Shown: positions 45,741-57,124 of the stretch, in pieces | Numbering within the stretch: the stretch's first letter is position 1 | Layout: each line of letters begins with the position of its first letter | NCBI GenBank assembly: GCA_007258455.2 | Contig: VDFB02270651.1 | Coordinates: 701,650,217-701,714,216 of the forward strand | Direction of reading: 5' to 3' | Length of the DNA: 64,000 nucleotides | Origin: Sequoia sempervirens | Taxonomy: Eukaryota; Streptophyta; Pinopsida; Cupressales; Cupressaceae | Notes under the pieces: generated by a model | Database searches by the model: none | What the model saw: the letters and a program-made list of their open reading frames with translations, nothing else | What the model was told of the DNA's origin: nothing | Made by a program: the position numbers and the translations under genes

Positions 45741-46260
45741 ATTAGGCCGATCACTCTAATGTTGAAAAAGAATCAAGCTTTCAAGTGGACAACAGAAGCT
45801 CGGGAGACTTTTGAAAAGGTCAAGGAAGCGATCTCCATAGCCTCGGTGCTGATTAATCCAGATCAATGCAAAGATTTTATAATGTATGCCTTCAGTAGCA
45901 AGTCCAATATTGCTACTGTCCTAACTCAAAAAGATGGCAAAGTAAAGGGAGAGCATCCAGTGGCATTCTATTCCCGAACCCTAAAAGAATATGAGGTGAA
46001 TTATAACTTCGTCGAAAGACAGGCCTTTGCAATAGTAAAGGGACTTAAAAAGTTTCGCCATCTAATTTGCTATAACAAAATTGTGGTATATGTCGCACAT
46101 TCTAGTGTGCGGGAATACATCATGGAAGGAGAGATCATAGAAAAAAGGGCTAATTGGATTACCAAGATCCTGGAGTATGACATCAAGGTCAGGCCTACCA
46201 AGACTGTTAAAGGCAGAGGATTGTGTGAGTATATGGCACAGAATGAAGAGGTACCTGCCA
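45738..46260 (+). pseudogene. Gypsy-2 degenerate (connector) RNase H
   Basis: Downstream of RT: FKWTTEARETFEKVKEAI, then FIMYAFSSKSNIATVLTQKDG, HPVAFYSRTLKEYEVNY and VVYVAHSSVREYIMEGE. The first catalytic Asp (YTDAS in active gypsy RNase H) is replaced in YAFSS, and the TDH motif is VAH. This loss, with a second RNase H elsewhere in the polyprotein, is the known Tat pattern. The frame is open here to 47033. Confidence 0.85.
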
Positions 46261-46379
46261 AGGAGGAACAGCCAGAACTCATCCTGATAAATGAATCAGG
46301 ATCGGAAGACGATTGGCTGACAAATAGAATGAACTTCATGCAAACCGGAAGGTATCCGCCAAGCCTCTCATCCCAAAAA

Positions 46380-47561
46380 AGAAGGTATTACCGACTTCAG
46401 AATTATGGATATACGCTGATAGAAGGAGTTTTGTTCAAAAGAAATTTCAATGGTGTGCTCCTTGGATGCGTTACTTCAGGGGAGGCGCAGAAGATCCTCG
46501 ACGCATTTCACAATGGTGACGAGGGTGGACATTTCTCTGCCAAAACTACCGCCATCAAGGTCCTGAGAGCTGGATATTATTGGCCTACACTTTTCAATAA
46601 TTCCTACTCTCTAGTAAGGGCTTGTAAAAAATGTCAGTTATTCTCTGACAGAAGAAAAAATTCAGTGATGCCCCTCAAACCTATCGTGGCGGATGAACCA
46701 TTTGCGCAATGGGGCCTGGACTTCATCGGAATGATCAATCCGGTTTCTAGTGCCAGACATAAGTGGATTCTAACAGCTACAGACTACTTTACAAGGTGGG
46801 CAGAAGCTATTACCCTTAAGGGGGCAACGGAAACAGAGATTGTAGACTTCCTCGAAGCACTGGTGATGAGGTTCGACCCTCCGAAGACAATCATTTCGGA
46901 CAACGCCAGAGCATTTCTAGGTACAAAGGTATGTCACTTCGCATTAAAGAATGGCATATTCCTTAAAACATCATCAAATTATTATCCACAGGGAAATGGC
47001 CTAGCCGAGTCCACAAATAAAAGCTTAGTCTGACTCCTTAAAAAGGTTGGCTCAGAGTACCAGAGGGAATGGTATAAAAATATCTAAAAAGTGCTCTGGG
47101 AAAACCGCATAACTCCTAAGCAAGTCCTTAAGACTTCGCCTTATGAGCTGGTATATGGGAAGGAGGCGTTGTTACCTATCTCCATGGAGATCCCAGCAAT
47201 ACAGCTATTGAAATCTCTTGAGATAGAACAAAATGGAGCCATGGAGGTTCGGCTCGCCGAATTTTTGGAAGTACAAGAAAAAAGGGAGAATTCCCTAATA
47301 GCAATGACAAGCCGTCAACAGGTGGTCAAACAATGGTTTGACAAGAAGGCTTCTGACCAAGGTCTGAAAAGTGGAGACTTAGTGCTAAAATATGACAGCA
47401 GGGCTGCAAAGCCAGGTCAACATGGTAAATTTGATAGCCTATGGGAGGGACCCTTCAAAATTATTCGGTGCAGCCAACACAACACTTTTGAGCTGAAAAA
47501 TATGGAACAAGAACCGTTAGGAATCTCAGTCAATGGGATTCATCTTAAGTTGTTTCATTAG
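46380..47561 (+). pseudogene. Gypsy-2 integrase
   Basis: The zinc domain HHCC is visible (HFSAKTTAIKVL, then CKKCQLFSDRR). The catalytic core has Asp in TATDYFTRWAEA, Asp in IISDNARAFLG and Glu in NGLAESTNKSL. Stops at 47031-47033 (TGA) and near 47085 interrupt the same frame, which continues through YELVYGKEALLPISMEIP and the C-terminal domain with GDLVLKYDSRAA and WEGPFKIIRC, ending at 47559-47561. No chromodomain is seen, as expected for Tat. It inserted the cDNA. Confidence 0.92.
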
Positions 47562-47962
47562 GCATTATGCTCTACCTTGTACAGTTGTAAATAACGCTTT
47601 TGTTTCATTTCCTGTGTGTGGCCTATTTTTTTTCTAAAATCAGTTGTCTTTCTATGCACTTGCTCATTATCGTTGGTGGGTAAAACACCGGAGTTTCTTA
47701 CAAAAAATACACTCATGCATAGAGAAATAGCATACAAAACTTGCAAACCCAGAAAATTTTAAACACAGAGGCAAAAAGAGCATGAATTTTCCTTAAAACG
47801 AGAAGTATATATTTATATATATGTTCTTTAGTTACAAAATGGATGGGAGGCTGATTTCCAAAATGTACAAGTATCAAGGTATATTATATACGATAGCCTT
47901 TTATCAGGCTTATCTAAAACAGGAGAGTTACATTTTGAGCAAGAAAGCAAAGGAGTTATCTA

Positions 47963-48601
47963 TCAGAAGGCATGACTGGTAGCAATCAATGCATTCACTG
48001 TAGCATCCACTTCATCCTCATCCACGGGCTCCTCAGCGGCACTGGCAGCATCATCTAACGCAACCGTCGTTGGCAGTGGAAACACCAGGTTCCTGAAGTC
48101 AGTGTACCAGTCTACGTCATAGAAAGGTATCATGTTGTAGCTCTGAAATAGGAAGTGTAGAGCCTAAGTAACCCTCTGCTGGTGCTAGTCACGGGTCTGC
48201 AGGCGGAATCCGTTGAGGAATGGCAGCCAAACGACAACAGCTTCTTCGATAAAGCAACACAGGTCACTGGTTGTTGGCAGGCCTATCCCATATGCAGCAT
48301 GTGCAACGACCTCACTGAGCCCATTCAGGTATTTCTTCAGGAAGATTTCCTTCACCAGCCTCAGGATAAGTGGCCGGGGAATGCAAATGTCCAGTATGGA
48401 TGCTACAAAGTGTGAGCATATGTCGGTATTCACCCTATACTTATCTTCATATTCTACGCAATCCTTGCCTAGGACCCACGTAATGGCTACCAGAACCAGC
48501 GAATGCTTGTTCTTCGTCATCCTTTTGAGCCTCCTAGTGGAAATATCACCTAGAAACGCCGTCTGTGATTTAAACGAGGTTAGGCGAATTGAGGTATCCA
48601 T
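47963..48601 (-). pseudogene. Gypsy-2 antisense ORF downstream of integrase
   Basis: The minus-strand frame starts at the ATG 48599-48601 and can be followed for 213 codons to TGA at 47963-47965. It passes two TAG codons (near 48184 and 48160) in otherwise coding-like sequence. The protein begins MDTSIRLTSFKSQTAFLGD. It has a Leu-rich helical middle (NGLSEVVAHAAYGIGLP) and an acidic tail (EEPVDEDEVDAT). No domain was recognised. Antisense ORFs between integrase and the 3' LTR have been described in Tat elements, so this is a plausible real gene. Transcription from the opposite strand would need its own promoter, which I did not find. Confidence 0.6.
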
Positions 48602-49435
48602 TGTCCTTACACTATCACTAGTCTTTTAAGATAATGCTGAATTCCTCACCACCTAACCTATGAAAGGACTTGCTTAGCACTCTGCTACTGACCTATCACC
48701 TCCTAAATGCTAAGTATGTTTTGCTCACTATCGACTGGCCCATTTATAGAAAAATTGACAAGACACATGCCATCCGCCTATAAAAAAAAATGTGATGTTA
48801 TGCTCGCTGCCATCTCAAAAGCCGAGTCTACGTTTGTTCACATTTCTGGGCCAGTACATGCATGATAGCACGGCTCAAAGCATGTTTAATTAAATGGAGT
48901 TGATTAATTAGTCTTAAAAAGGTGGCGCTTGTTAGTGAAGGGGCGTATGGTTGTAGTCTATTGTGTCACCTCTCAAGCGCATCCCAGAACCCAAGGCGAT
49001 ACTCATATCTTTTCAGGCGATGATCATTTGCTTGGCGTAATCATTTCGGCTAGGATATTAATTGCCAGTACATGCTAACGCAGGGTTAGAAGGCCAGTTG
49101 CAAGCTCAATTTCCAAGGAGATCAAGGTGTATCACACGATCTCATAAATGTAATGATGAAATCTGGCCGCCTCGGAATAGCAATCAGTTCATCTTGCATG
49201 AGTTGCAAGATTCACGGTACATGTCGAATTAAATGCAAAAGGCTTGCTTTCGCCTACCACCTTGGGAAAAGTTGCTATTATTGCATGAAAAGGCTTAATA
49301 TTTCAAAGGCTTTCTACAAACCTAAGGGAAGTGCAAAGTGTTTTCTGTCTGTCTATCTAGAGCAAGCGTATTCGCAGGCAGGGAGTTTACGAAATTCTCA
49401 TAAAAGGAAAAATTTCAAAATCTTCAGCTCAGCCG
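48602..49435 (+). other. Gypsy-2 spacer between antisense ORF and ORF3
   Basis: No long frame is in phase with either neighbour. The frame 49153-49452 (Lys/Cys-rich, no domain) is probably chance. It would hold any promoter for the divergent antisense and sense ORFs. No clear TATA box was picked out. Confidence 0.45.
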
Positions 49436-52400
49436 ATGCAAGAGGAGATTAACCAGGAATTGTTCACAGCTATTCGTTCTTCTGCTGAGGTGTACATATA
49501 CGAGGATGTAGCATATGCCACACCTGGTATACCCGTGAAGACGCGGAGAGCCCACATAGAGGAGCTAGATAGACCCAAGGAATGGAGTAACCAGAAAAAG
49601 GTTAAAGAAAAATGGGATAATATCTATGACCCAAAGCTCGCAAAGAACCCTAAATCCCTCAGAGAGGCAGCTTGTGTAAGGTTATTAGCAGCAAAGGCAG
49701 ACCAATCCACGACAAGTAGAGTCTGGTATAGTGGTCTCCCACAATACATGGTCCCATTGGTGCACTATTGCCCAGAAGTGGTCGACGCAGCTTTTCAGCG
49801 CTATAATCCAGATACCCACTACATTGAAGGTCGTAATTTAAGGGTTCATATCAGCCCAGAAGCTATCTAGCACATGTTATATATCCCGGATCCAAGTAGA
49901 AGGAAAGAGACTATCGAGCATTTTCGCCCAAGCAAGGGGGAGAAAATATGGAGGAGGATGAAAACCAGCTTCGATTTCTTGTTAGAGGAGACTAATAAGA
50001 AAGGTATAGCGTCCACTAAGGCACCAAGTATCCCATTATCACGTGTTTCACTCCGCAATGATCTCCAGGATGCTATGTCCATGCTGGCCTTTGTTTGCGG
50101 CCAAGACTCTGATGAGAAGATCGAGGCTTTTCAGTTGGGCCCTACAATACAATTTCGAAAGCAGCATGAACTCTTCTGGTATGATTTTGCTGAGTTCATG
50201 GTTGAAGAAATGATACATCAAATGAAGAATTATCAGGCAAAGAAGAAGTTTAGATTTCTTTCCTACTTGGTCCACATGTTCCTACATTAGAATCCGGATT
50301 TCTTTGTCCGATTTCTTTTGCTATCAATTTTTGATGAGCAAAACAAAAGAAAGCCGGTGTCTACATGGACACCTTTCCTTTCTGCAACATATGACTATTA
50401 TGCGTTCACAGACTATTTCATAGCCCCGATCCTGAATGATTTGATCGGAGAGGGTGATATCATCCGGCTCACCCAGGAGCAGACTGGATTTATGCAAGGC
50501 TACACCCCTGCTTGTGGCTGGTTCTTGGGCAAGGATTTCACAATCCTTCGAATGCGGGGTTTTACTGGCAAACCTTTCCTGCTCCCGGCTTGCGTCACCG
50601 ATAGAGTGCTCGCGTTGGAGGTTTTCCGACAAGTGTGTGTCATTGATTTCATGTTTTGTAGCAGCGGAAGTGTCAAGAAGAAGGGATTCTTCACTTGTCC
50701 GAAGAGCTTCAAGTCGGTAACTCTAGTTAAAAAATAATCACACAAATTGCTAGAGGAGAAGCTAGCACGTCTAGGGTTGGTACTGGTAAATAATAAGTGG
50801 GAATACAACCCTTTCAACAACCTGCCAGAGCCACACATGAAAGTTACCCATGATTCCTGACCATATTGGAAAATACGGCTTAATCCACAGATGGATAGAG
50901 ATGAGGATTTTGTGGAATTAGCGCAAATCCCTACGCTGGATTCTAGAGGTCCATGGCACAAGTTCTACTTTCCTGTGGCCATGGCTAGGGACAATCTTCA
51001 GATGGAGCGCATCATGTATAACAAGTTGAAAAGGGGTGAGGAATGGAATGATAAAAAAATAAGGGCTTTCTAGAAATATCACCAGGAAATAGCGCAGTTG
51101 GATGCTCCTTATAATTAATTGAAGGATGACCAGGAATTTGATAGATGGTGGAATGAAGGCCACCCCAGCCCAAACTCTAGTGCTGACAGGAGCAAAGAGG
51201 GACAGGGATCCAAGGAGCATGAAGAAGAAGTGGCGGTATCATCCTCTTCGACGCAAAAGGGCGAGGCTTCCAAGCAGACCGCCTATGTGGCCACTAATGT
51301 ACATTTTAATATATCAAGGGGCTCGCTTACACGCACTTGGGCTGCTAAACCGACCTGGCTAATGCCTCATCAGAAAGATCCGACTACCGAAGTTAGTGAG
51401 GGTCCGTCTGCGAAAAGGCAGCGCATGGAAAGTATTATCGGAGGTGTTTTGCAAGAACCCGTCGGAGGAGAAGTGCCCGCTGCTAGCGAAATACCAAAGT
51501 TTTCGGGAGAGTCACGAATGATCCTGGAACCACTGCTGACCAGTCAACAGGTACATTTTGCTCCTTCTTCTCTTACATCTCATTCCTTCGTATCCGCCCT
51601 TGCCCCATTGGCAACTCCTGCCATAAGTCCGGGCCCTCTGCCTTCTGCTTCTGGTCCGGCTCATTCAGCTGGATTTGCCCAGTTTTCACAGGCCCAATCG
51701 TTTATAATTACTCCTCCGAGTATGCTCACACCTACTACTTCCGCTCAGTCTTTCCTCACCTCGCTTTCAAAAAATGTTCCCCATGTCGGCCCCCATTCTT
51801 TTTCTGCTATACTTACTGATCCCCGACCGTTGCAATGAGCTGACACCCCGTTAACAACTCCCTTTTTCCAACCAATGAGCCTTACGACTGAATCCCCGAT
51901 TCAGCCACTACAGATACCTAGCCCCGCTGATAGTTTTCAGGCGAAGCTATGGAACGTACCACACTTTTCTCCATAAACAGTCACTCTCCAAAAGAAGCAA
52001 ATGCGTGCGCCTATGAAAATTACCTATCCCTATGCTATGTCTTCTAGTGTTCCTTTCGCAGGTGGGCTGGTTTCATCACCAGCCGAATTCATAGCACAGA
52101 TAGATTGTGGAAAAGAGGCGCGCGCAAATAGAATAAGGCAACGCAAAGCAAAGGATGACAATGCTCCCGCCGAGATGAGAGTACAAGCTTCGTATGATGA
52201 GGCCGACAAGAATTAAAATTCGTAACTATGTACCCAAGGATAAGCAAGACTCAGGGATAAATGCAACCCAAAGATTATGAGATCTATGCTGTCGGACTTG
52301 ACATGAAAATAGTCCGGCCACAAGATAAGGTCAAAATTATGGAGAAGACACAACAGGTGGTCACTTCTGACTTCCTCAAAATTGGTCACCAGTTAAAGAA

Positions 52401-53673
52401 GAAGGATGAGCAGCTCAGGGTAGCCAAGGAGAGGGTGAGCTTTCTACAAACAAAGGAGAAATCCTTAAAGACAAATATCGTCCGAATGACTGAAAGAGCG
52501 CTGACAGCAGAGAATAAGAGAAACAGGCTTGAGGGCAAAATTGCGAAAACCCAAGTTGCTGACCCAGGCTTAGTAAAAGAATTGCAAAGCCAGAACCAAG
52601 CGGCCTGACAGAGCCTACAGTCAAAGGAGGAAGAGATTGAACGCGTTTGCCTTGAGTATAGTCAGGGGATGGCACAAAAGGGTGAGGAGTTGGAGTGCCT
52701 ACATGAGCAATGTGAGCAAAGAATACAGGAGAATGAGGCCGAATTCAAAAGCCTGAAGGCTAAGCTAGAAGAGGAGCTCCGAGAGACAAAGGCTTCTCTA
52801 GAGGAGCAATCGGCTAACCACTCCCGAGCTAAACAAAATTGGAATAAAGAAATGAATAGCTATGCAGAGTAGTTGGCGTCCGAGAAAAGGAAGAAGGCAG
52901 AACTAGCCGAGGCCCTTATTTCAAGAGACGCAGATATTTCTTCACTTAAAGTCTCTCTGCACCCTGCCCCTGTCCAACCTGATGTCATTCCGCTGGTTAG
53001 GCAATTGTACATTTTTCACTGGGAAAAGGTCAAGACCTTTTTCCTAACACTGCAGCCTACCCTCCGGTTTATCGACAAAGCATCAAGGCTCAATCAAGAG
53101 GCCCAGGACGCAATTGAGCAGTTCCCACGTTTCATTCTGGAGAAGGTTCCTAAAGCAAGGGACTTTCTCAACAAGCTATACTTAGTCTCGGATGAAATTC
53201 TGGACGGAGCAGGTATCGAAGATCAGGACATTGCTGCTCAAACAACAAATAAATTCATTCATTGTCACTCCGCCTTCCAGCGCACTAAGGCAGCGGCGGC
53301 TTTTTTAGGTAAGGCACTAGATGGCATTTGGGGAGGTTTCTCCGAGCTAGGCAAGCTGGGGCTGCCATCCCCGTTCCTCGAGGATGGCTCCATTGCGACA
53401 ACTACACAGATTGCGAAGGTTATTGAGCAGAAGGAGAATGACCCGGAAGCATTCAGAGAGTTCAGTAGCTCCCCAACGGCAGCTGACATTGAGGCGATCA
53501 TTCATCCGCTCTCACAACTGCTTTTTCATATCCAAGCAAGAGCTGGCCTACCTGAGGTGCTGCCTCATAAGGAAGCTATCGACTTCCGCAGGGCACAAGA
53601 AAATTTGCGCAGCATGGCTAAGCCATCCGAAAGTGAATGGTCGCCCTTGCAGGCTGCTCTTTCCAAACTCTAA
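49436..53673 (+). pseudogene. Gypsy-2 ORF3: ~1,400-codon unrecognised protein in env position
   Basis: The ATG at 49436 opens a frame that continues to 52216 (927 codons) through about eight isolated stops (first at 49868-49870). A frameshift near 52216-52250 leads to a second frame to 53673 (471 codons). The N-terminal ~480 residues look globular (VWYSGLPQYMVPLVHYCPE, TPACGWFLGKDFTILRMRGF). Residues ~560-850 are charged then Pro/Ser/Thr-rich. Codons from about 52375 to 52960 form a long Glu/Lys/Leu coiled coil. A helical C-terminal domain follows (RFIDKASRLNQEAQDAIEQF). There is no signal peptide or membrane segment, so it is not envelope-like. Its function is unknown. It may be a captured host gene or a Tat accessory protein. 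Confidence 0.7.
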
Positions 53674-53771
53674 CTCCATTCGCCCTGTGGATGAAGCTCT
53701 AGTCTACAGAACCAGAGAGTTTTTGGGTTCTCCGTTCCTTATCCGAAACGCCCCTGATAGTCGCCAAAAAC
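53674..53771 (+). other. Gypsy-2 3' untranslated region, PPT not evident
   Basis: The sequence before the 3' LTR ends GTCGCCAAAAAC, which is not a convincing polypurine tract. Either the tract has decayed or it is the short A run. Confidence 0.45.
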
Positions 53772-55273
53772 TGTTAAAATAAATATTCAAAATAGCTCCC
53801 TTCGGGTTTCTTTTATAGGTATGTGTGCGCAGGCCTATGCGTCGCCGAGTCTGGTCGACTTTCCATCGAGTTTTGATCTTCCGCTGTGCGCATCCTCTCT
53901 TCGTAGCTTCGGGTTGCGGCTTCCCTTTCGAGTCCTGAGAGGCTGCGCTGGGCGTCCATGTGTCTCACTTACAGAGGTTTTTATTTCTTTTTTGCCTTGA
54001 AGTCTCTTCGAGTTGTGAAAGTTCTGCCGAGCCATCACTTCTAAAGATTGTTAGAGAGACCCACATCCTGCTACATGGTGGCGTATCGCAGGCTTTTCAT
54101 GTAGGGATGAAATAAGCAGCTGCGGGCTACAAAATGCTTCCGCATGCTTTCTTTTATTTTGGTGGGCCCTACCTTCTGCCAGGTGGCGACCGTTTGTAGC
54201 CTTTTCAACACAGTAAGGAGGTGAACATCGCGGGCTGCGAAACGCTGCCACGCGTCTTTCGCACCCGATTGATGCAGCTTTCTCTCCACATCAAGAAGGA
54301 CCTCAGCTCATTGGACACGTGTTGCATCTTTGCAATCTCTCGGCAGCAAGGAGAGAGGTTTTCATTCGAGCAGCGACAGGATGCCACGTATCTTACAACT
54401 GATCCTTGAGGCGGGCGATAGGCTGGCTGGGGAGATTATGTTATTGGATGCTGCTCTTCATGGTTCTTCAAAGTGGTGGATGACACTCGTCGCCTCGGGT
54501 ATGGCTGGGACCACTGCCATCATTACAAAGGGCACGCCTGCAACTGAATGACCAGATGTTATGTTCTAACTGGTTGTTGTTGTAACGGCATTAGGAATCT
54601 TCTGATTCTGGCATCATTGCAGGGGATTGTGGGATCTTTTCTATTACAGCTCTTCAAAGCGGTGGTGATTTTCTCTCTGGCTATATATACTCTATCGGTT
54701 GACAAAAAAGGGGGTCCAAGAAATTTTAGAGAAAAGGATACTGGCTTTAGCAAGAGACACCGGGCTTCTTTTACATTTTTATTTGCAAGAAACTTTCAGA
54801 CTGTGCCCACTGTTCAGCCTTTCTGTTTTTCATGTTTTGATCAAACTGTAAACTGTGTCTTTTATTGTCTTAAGCATTTCATTTGACAAGACTTCTATAT
54901 ATTGAATACACGCTTGCTTATCTAAATCATGTCTAAATGACTTTTTTTAGTAGTAAGGATGTATGCTATATTATTTTATGTCAATAAATGAACTGTTTAT
55001 GCTATAGCTTTAAGTTTCTGACGTTTTGGAATGTGACAACACCATTCAGGCCCTTAAGTCTATGATTTATTGTGCCCATCAACAAACTTTGGCGCATCGC
55101 CTTAGATTAGATTTTGCTTCATTATATCTATTTCCCTTTCCCTTTCCAAAAAACTATTATAGAAGAAGTCGACTTCTTTAAAATCTGGAGGTCACTCAGT
55201 TTGGTGCAAAGGGTCCCCCTTGAACTGAGTCTCCCATAAGGCACTGTTACCTCACCATTTTTTGGCGTCAATA
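53772..55273 (+). repeat. 3' LTR of Gypsy-2
   Basis: It matches 40019-41525 end to end (start TGTTAAAATAAATA, end TTTGGCGTCAATA), 1,502 bp. TATATATA near 54682-54689. It is followed directly by the GTTAT target-site copy at 55274-55278. Confidence 0.93.
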
Positions 55274-55408
55274 GTTATAACATTCGACTGCACTTTAACA
55301 ATATTTAATTTGATGAAGTAGATATCATGCATATTTTTAAAATAATCTATTCATTATATATAATTAAAAAAATTGACATATTTAATCCACTTATATATGA
55401 TCTTGTAG

Positions 55409-55592
55409 GTCTTCAAACAAAGGAAAAATTTGCATGTCCAATTTGTGGTCCAAAGATGAAATCTCGTCATTCAACAAATTTAGGAAAGCAGGTGTTTGAT
55501 GAGTATAGGCACTTCCTCCATAGAAATCATAAGTATCAAACTACTAAAAAACATCTTTTCAATGGGAAAGAGGAGACTACATCAAAACCATG
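55409..55592 (+). pseudogene. CACTA transposase exon (TNP2 domain, continuation)
   Basis: It begins after the acceptor TCTTGTAG (AG at 55407-55408). Reading GLQTKEKFACPICGPKMKSR, then YRHFLHRNHKYQ and FNGKEET, matches the TNP2 segment that follows the WTI.D.P block: a Cys pair, the H-R-x-F-L...NH core and the FNG.xE motif. The frame ends with a TGA at 55590-55592. This is the direct continuation of 39830-40009. Confidence 0.85.
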
Positions 55593-55745
55593 AAGAATGA
55601 CACCTCACCTATAGAAGTTGGAATATAATAGAATTAATCGTCAAGGTTATACATTGGATCAAATTGTTTATCCATCATATATGATATGTTTTGAATTTAT
55701 ATTTTTATATTGTGTTGTGTTTACTCATGTTGTAATTGACAATGA

Positions 55746-56219
55746 TTGTCGTTAATTTGTTTAACTTATATGCTTCATGAAGGCCATCAAGGCATTAATG
55801 GTCGGCTTCCACAGGGACTGAAAAGTTATCCTAGACAATTTAGTAGGTTTCCCTACTATGAGCAGCTACAAATTGTGCATTTGTTTGATACAATGCATAT
55901 CGGAAAGAATATAATAGAAATGTTATAGAAAATATTGAATGGAAGGCATGACAAAGATAAAATTGTCAAAATTTGTAGTGACATTCAGGAAGCCAATCAT
56001 GCAATGAAAAATTTCATTCAATTAAATAGCGATGGAGACCAAATTAATATAAGTGCCCTTCCTTGGTTATTAACAGAGCAGCAAAGCAATGCTATAAAAG
56101 AAGTCATACAAAAAATTCAATTTACCATAGGATTTGCTGCAAACATAAACAATATACTAACAAAGAAAAGTGAATTTGGGCTAGGGATGAAAACACATGA
56201 TTGGCATACCTTCATTAAG
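55746..56219 (+). pseudogene. CACTA transposase exon (TNP2 C-terminal part)
   Basis: In one frame with a single TAG at 55926-55928: RFPYYEQLQIVHLFDTMHIGKN is the TNP2 block with the DxMHIxKN motif, and SEFGLGMKTHDWHTFIK the closing KxHDxHxxxx block. The exon ends at 56219 with donor GTAATT. Joining to 56330 reads FIK|YVLPLSLPD in phase. Confidence 0.85.
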
Positions 56220-56329
56220 GTAATTATTTTGGTATATTATATACACTTGTATAATGCATGCACTTTTCAGTGTATTGTGTTTACTACTTTTGAAAAAATA
56301 ATAAAAATATCATTTTATAATTGTTGCAG

Positions 56330-56409
56330 TACGTTCTACCTCTATCTCTCCCAGACAACTTTGACAACAATGTCAAGCAAGTTATATATGATTTTGGAAA
56401 ATACATGAG
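56330..56409 (+). pseudogene. CACTA transposase small exon
   Basis: It lies between acceptor TTGTTGCAG (to 56329) and donor GTAAGT (from 56410). It encodes YVLPLSLPDNFDNNVKQVIY then DFGKYMR. It splices in phase to 56538 (YMR|WLSSKEIHK). Confidence 0.8.
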
Positions 56410-56537
56410 GTAAGTAGCGAGATTTGTTCAATTCGTTGTATACATCTTATAATTGCCATTTGTTTTACTTGTTATAGAATATACTATATATTTTTGTTAA
56501 ATCTCGTTAATATATTTGCGCCTTGAATCACTTATAG

Positions 56538-56936
56538 ATGGTTGTCATCTAAAGAAATCCATAAAGAACATATAAATTATTGGAAGAGAAAAATTCCTTG
56601 TCTAATGTGTGAAATGCAAAAGTGTCTACCTTCAACATTTTTCAATGCACAAGAACACTACCTCATACACCAAGTTGAGGAGATTGAATTGTGTGGACCT
56701 GTACACAAAGGTCAATGTGGATGGTTGAGAGGCACTTGAAATTTTTGAAGGCTTTGGTTAGACAAAGAGCACATCCTGAGGGTTCTATGGTGGAGGGATA
56801 TATGGTATACCAGACCATAGTGTATATTAGTGAATATCTTCTTAAGTTTGCAGCAAAGATCCATTTAGATCACATTTGGGATCCCAACTCCATTAACAAA
56901 TTCAAAGGGGAGTACCTGTTGGGAAAGGTAGATTGA
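56538..56936 (+). pseudogene. CACTA transposase exon, DUF4218 region
   Basis: After acceptor CTTATAG. CEMQKCLPSTFFNAQEHYLIH and QVEEIELCGPVH, then (after a one-base frameshift near 56700) MWMVERHLKFLKALVRQRAHPEG and a SEYLL helix. This is the DUF4218 domain that follows TNP2 in plant CACTA transposases: ExxxFPxxFFxxxxHLxxHL, CGPVxxRWMYPFER. Its function is unknown but it is part of the transposase. The frame closes at 56934-56936. Confidence 0.85.
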
Positions 56937-57124
56937 GAAAAGTGAGAGGTAATTATAAGAGGTCATGGAGATTAATTGGAATATATTTTACATATAGTTT
57001 TTATGTATATTGTACTTATTTAATTTTTAATCTTCAATATACATCAATTATAAATTAAGGTCGTATACTATGGTATTTAACTAATTATATCGTCGTTTGT
57101 GAATTTCAATTTTTATATATTGGT

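Larger units (their letters stand above)
40019..55273 (+). mobile_element. Gypsy-2: Tat-type Ty3/gypsy retrotransposon in a CACTA intron
   Basis: A 15,255-bp element bounded by LTRs 40019-41525 and 53772-55273 and GTTAT duplications. Domain order is gag, protease, RNase H, RT, connector-type degenerate RNase H, integrase, then an antisense ORF and a long sense ORF before the 3' LTR. A second RNase H and extra ORFs downstream of integrase are known features of the plant Tat lineage. About 20 in-frame stops and at least four frameshifts make it inactive. By eye the LTRs differ by roughly 4-9% depending on the segment, so this is an old insertion. Confidence 0.92.

Noticed and set aside
49436..53673. 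ORF3 as a retroviral envelope protein
   Set aside because: No signal peptide, no transmembrane segment and no Cys-rich surface domain. The composition is soluble and coiled-coil.
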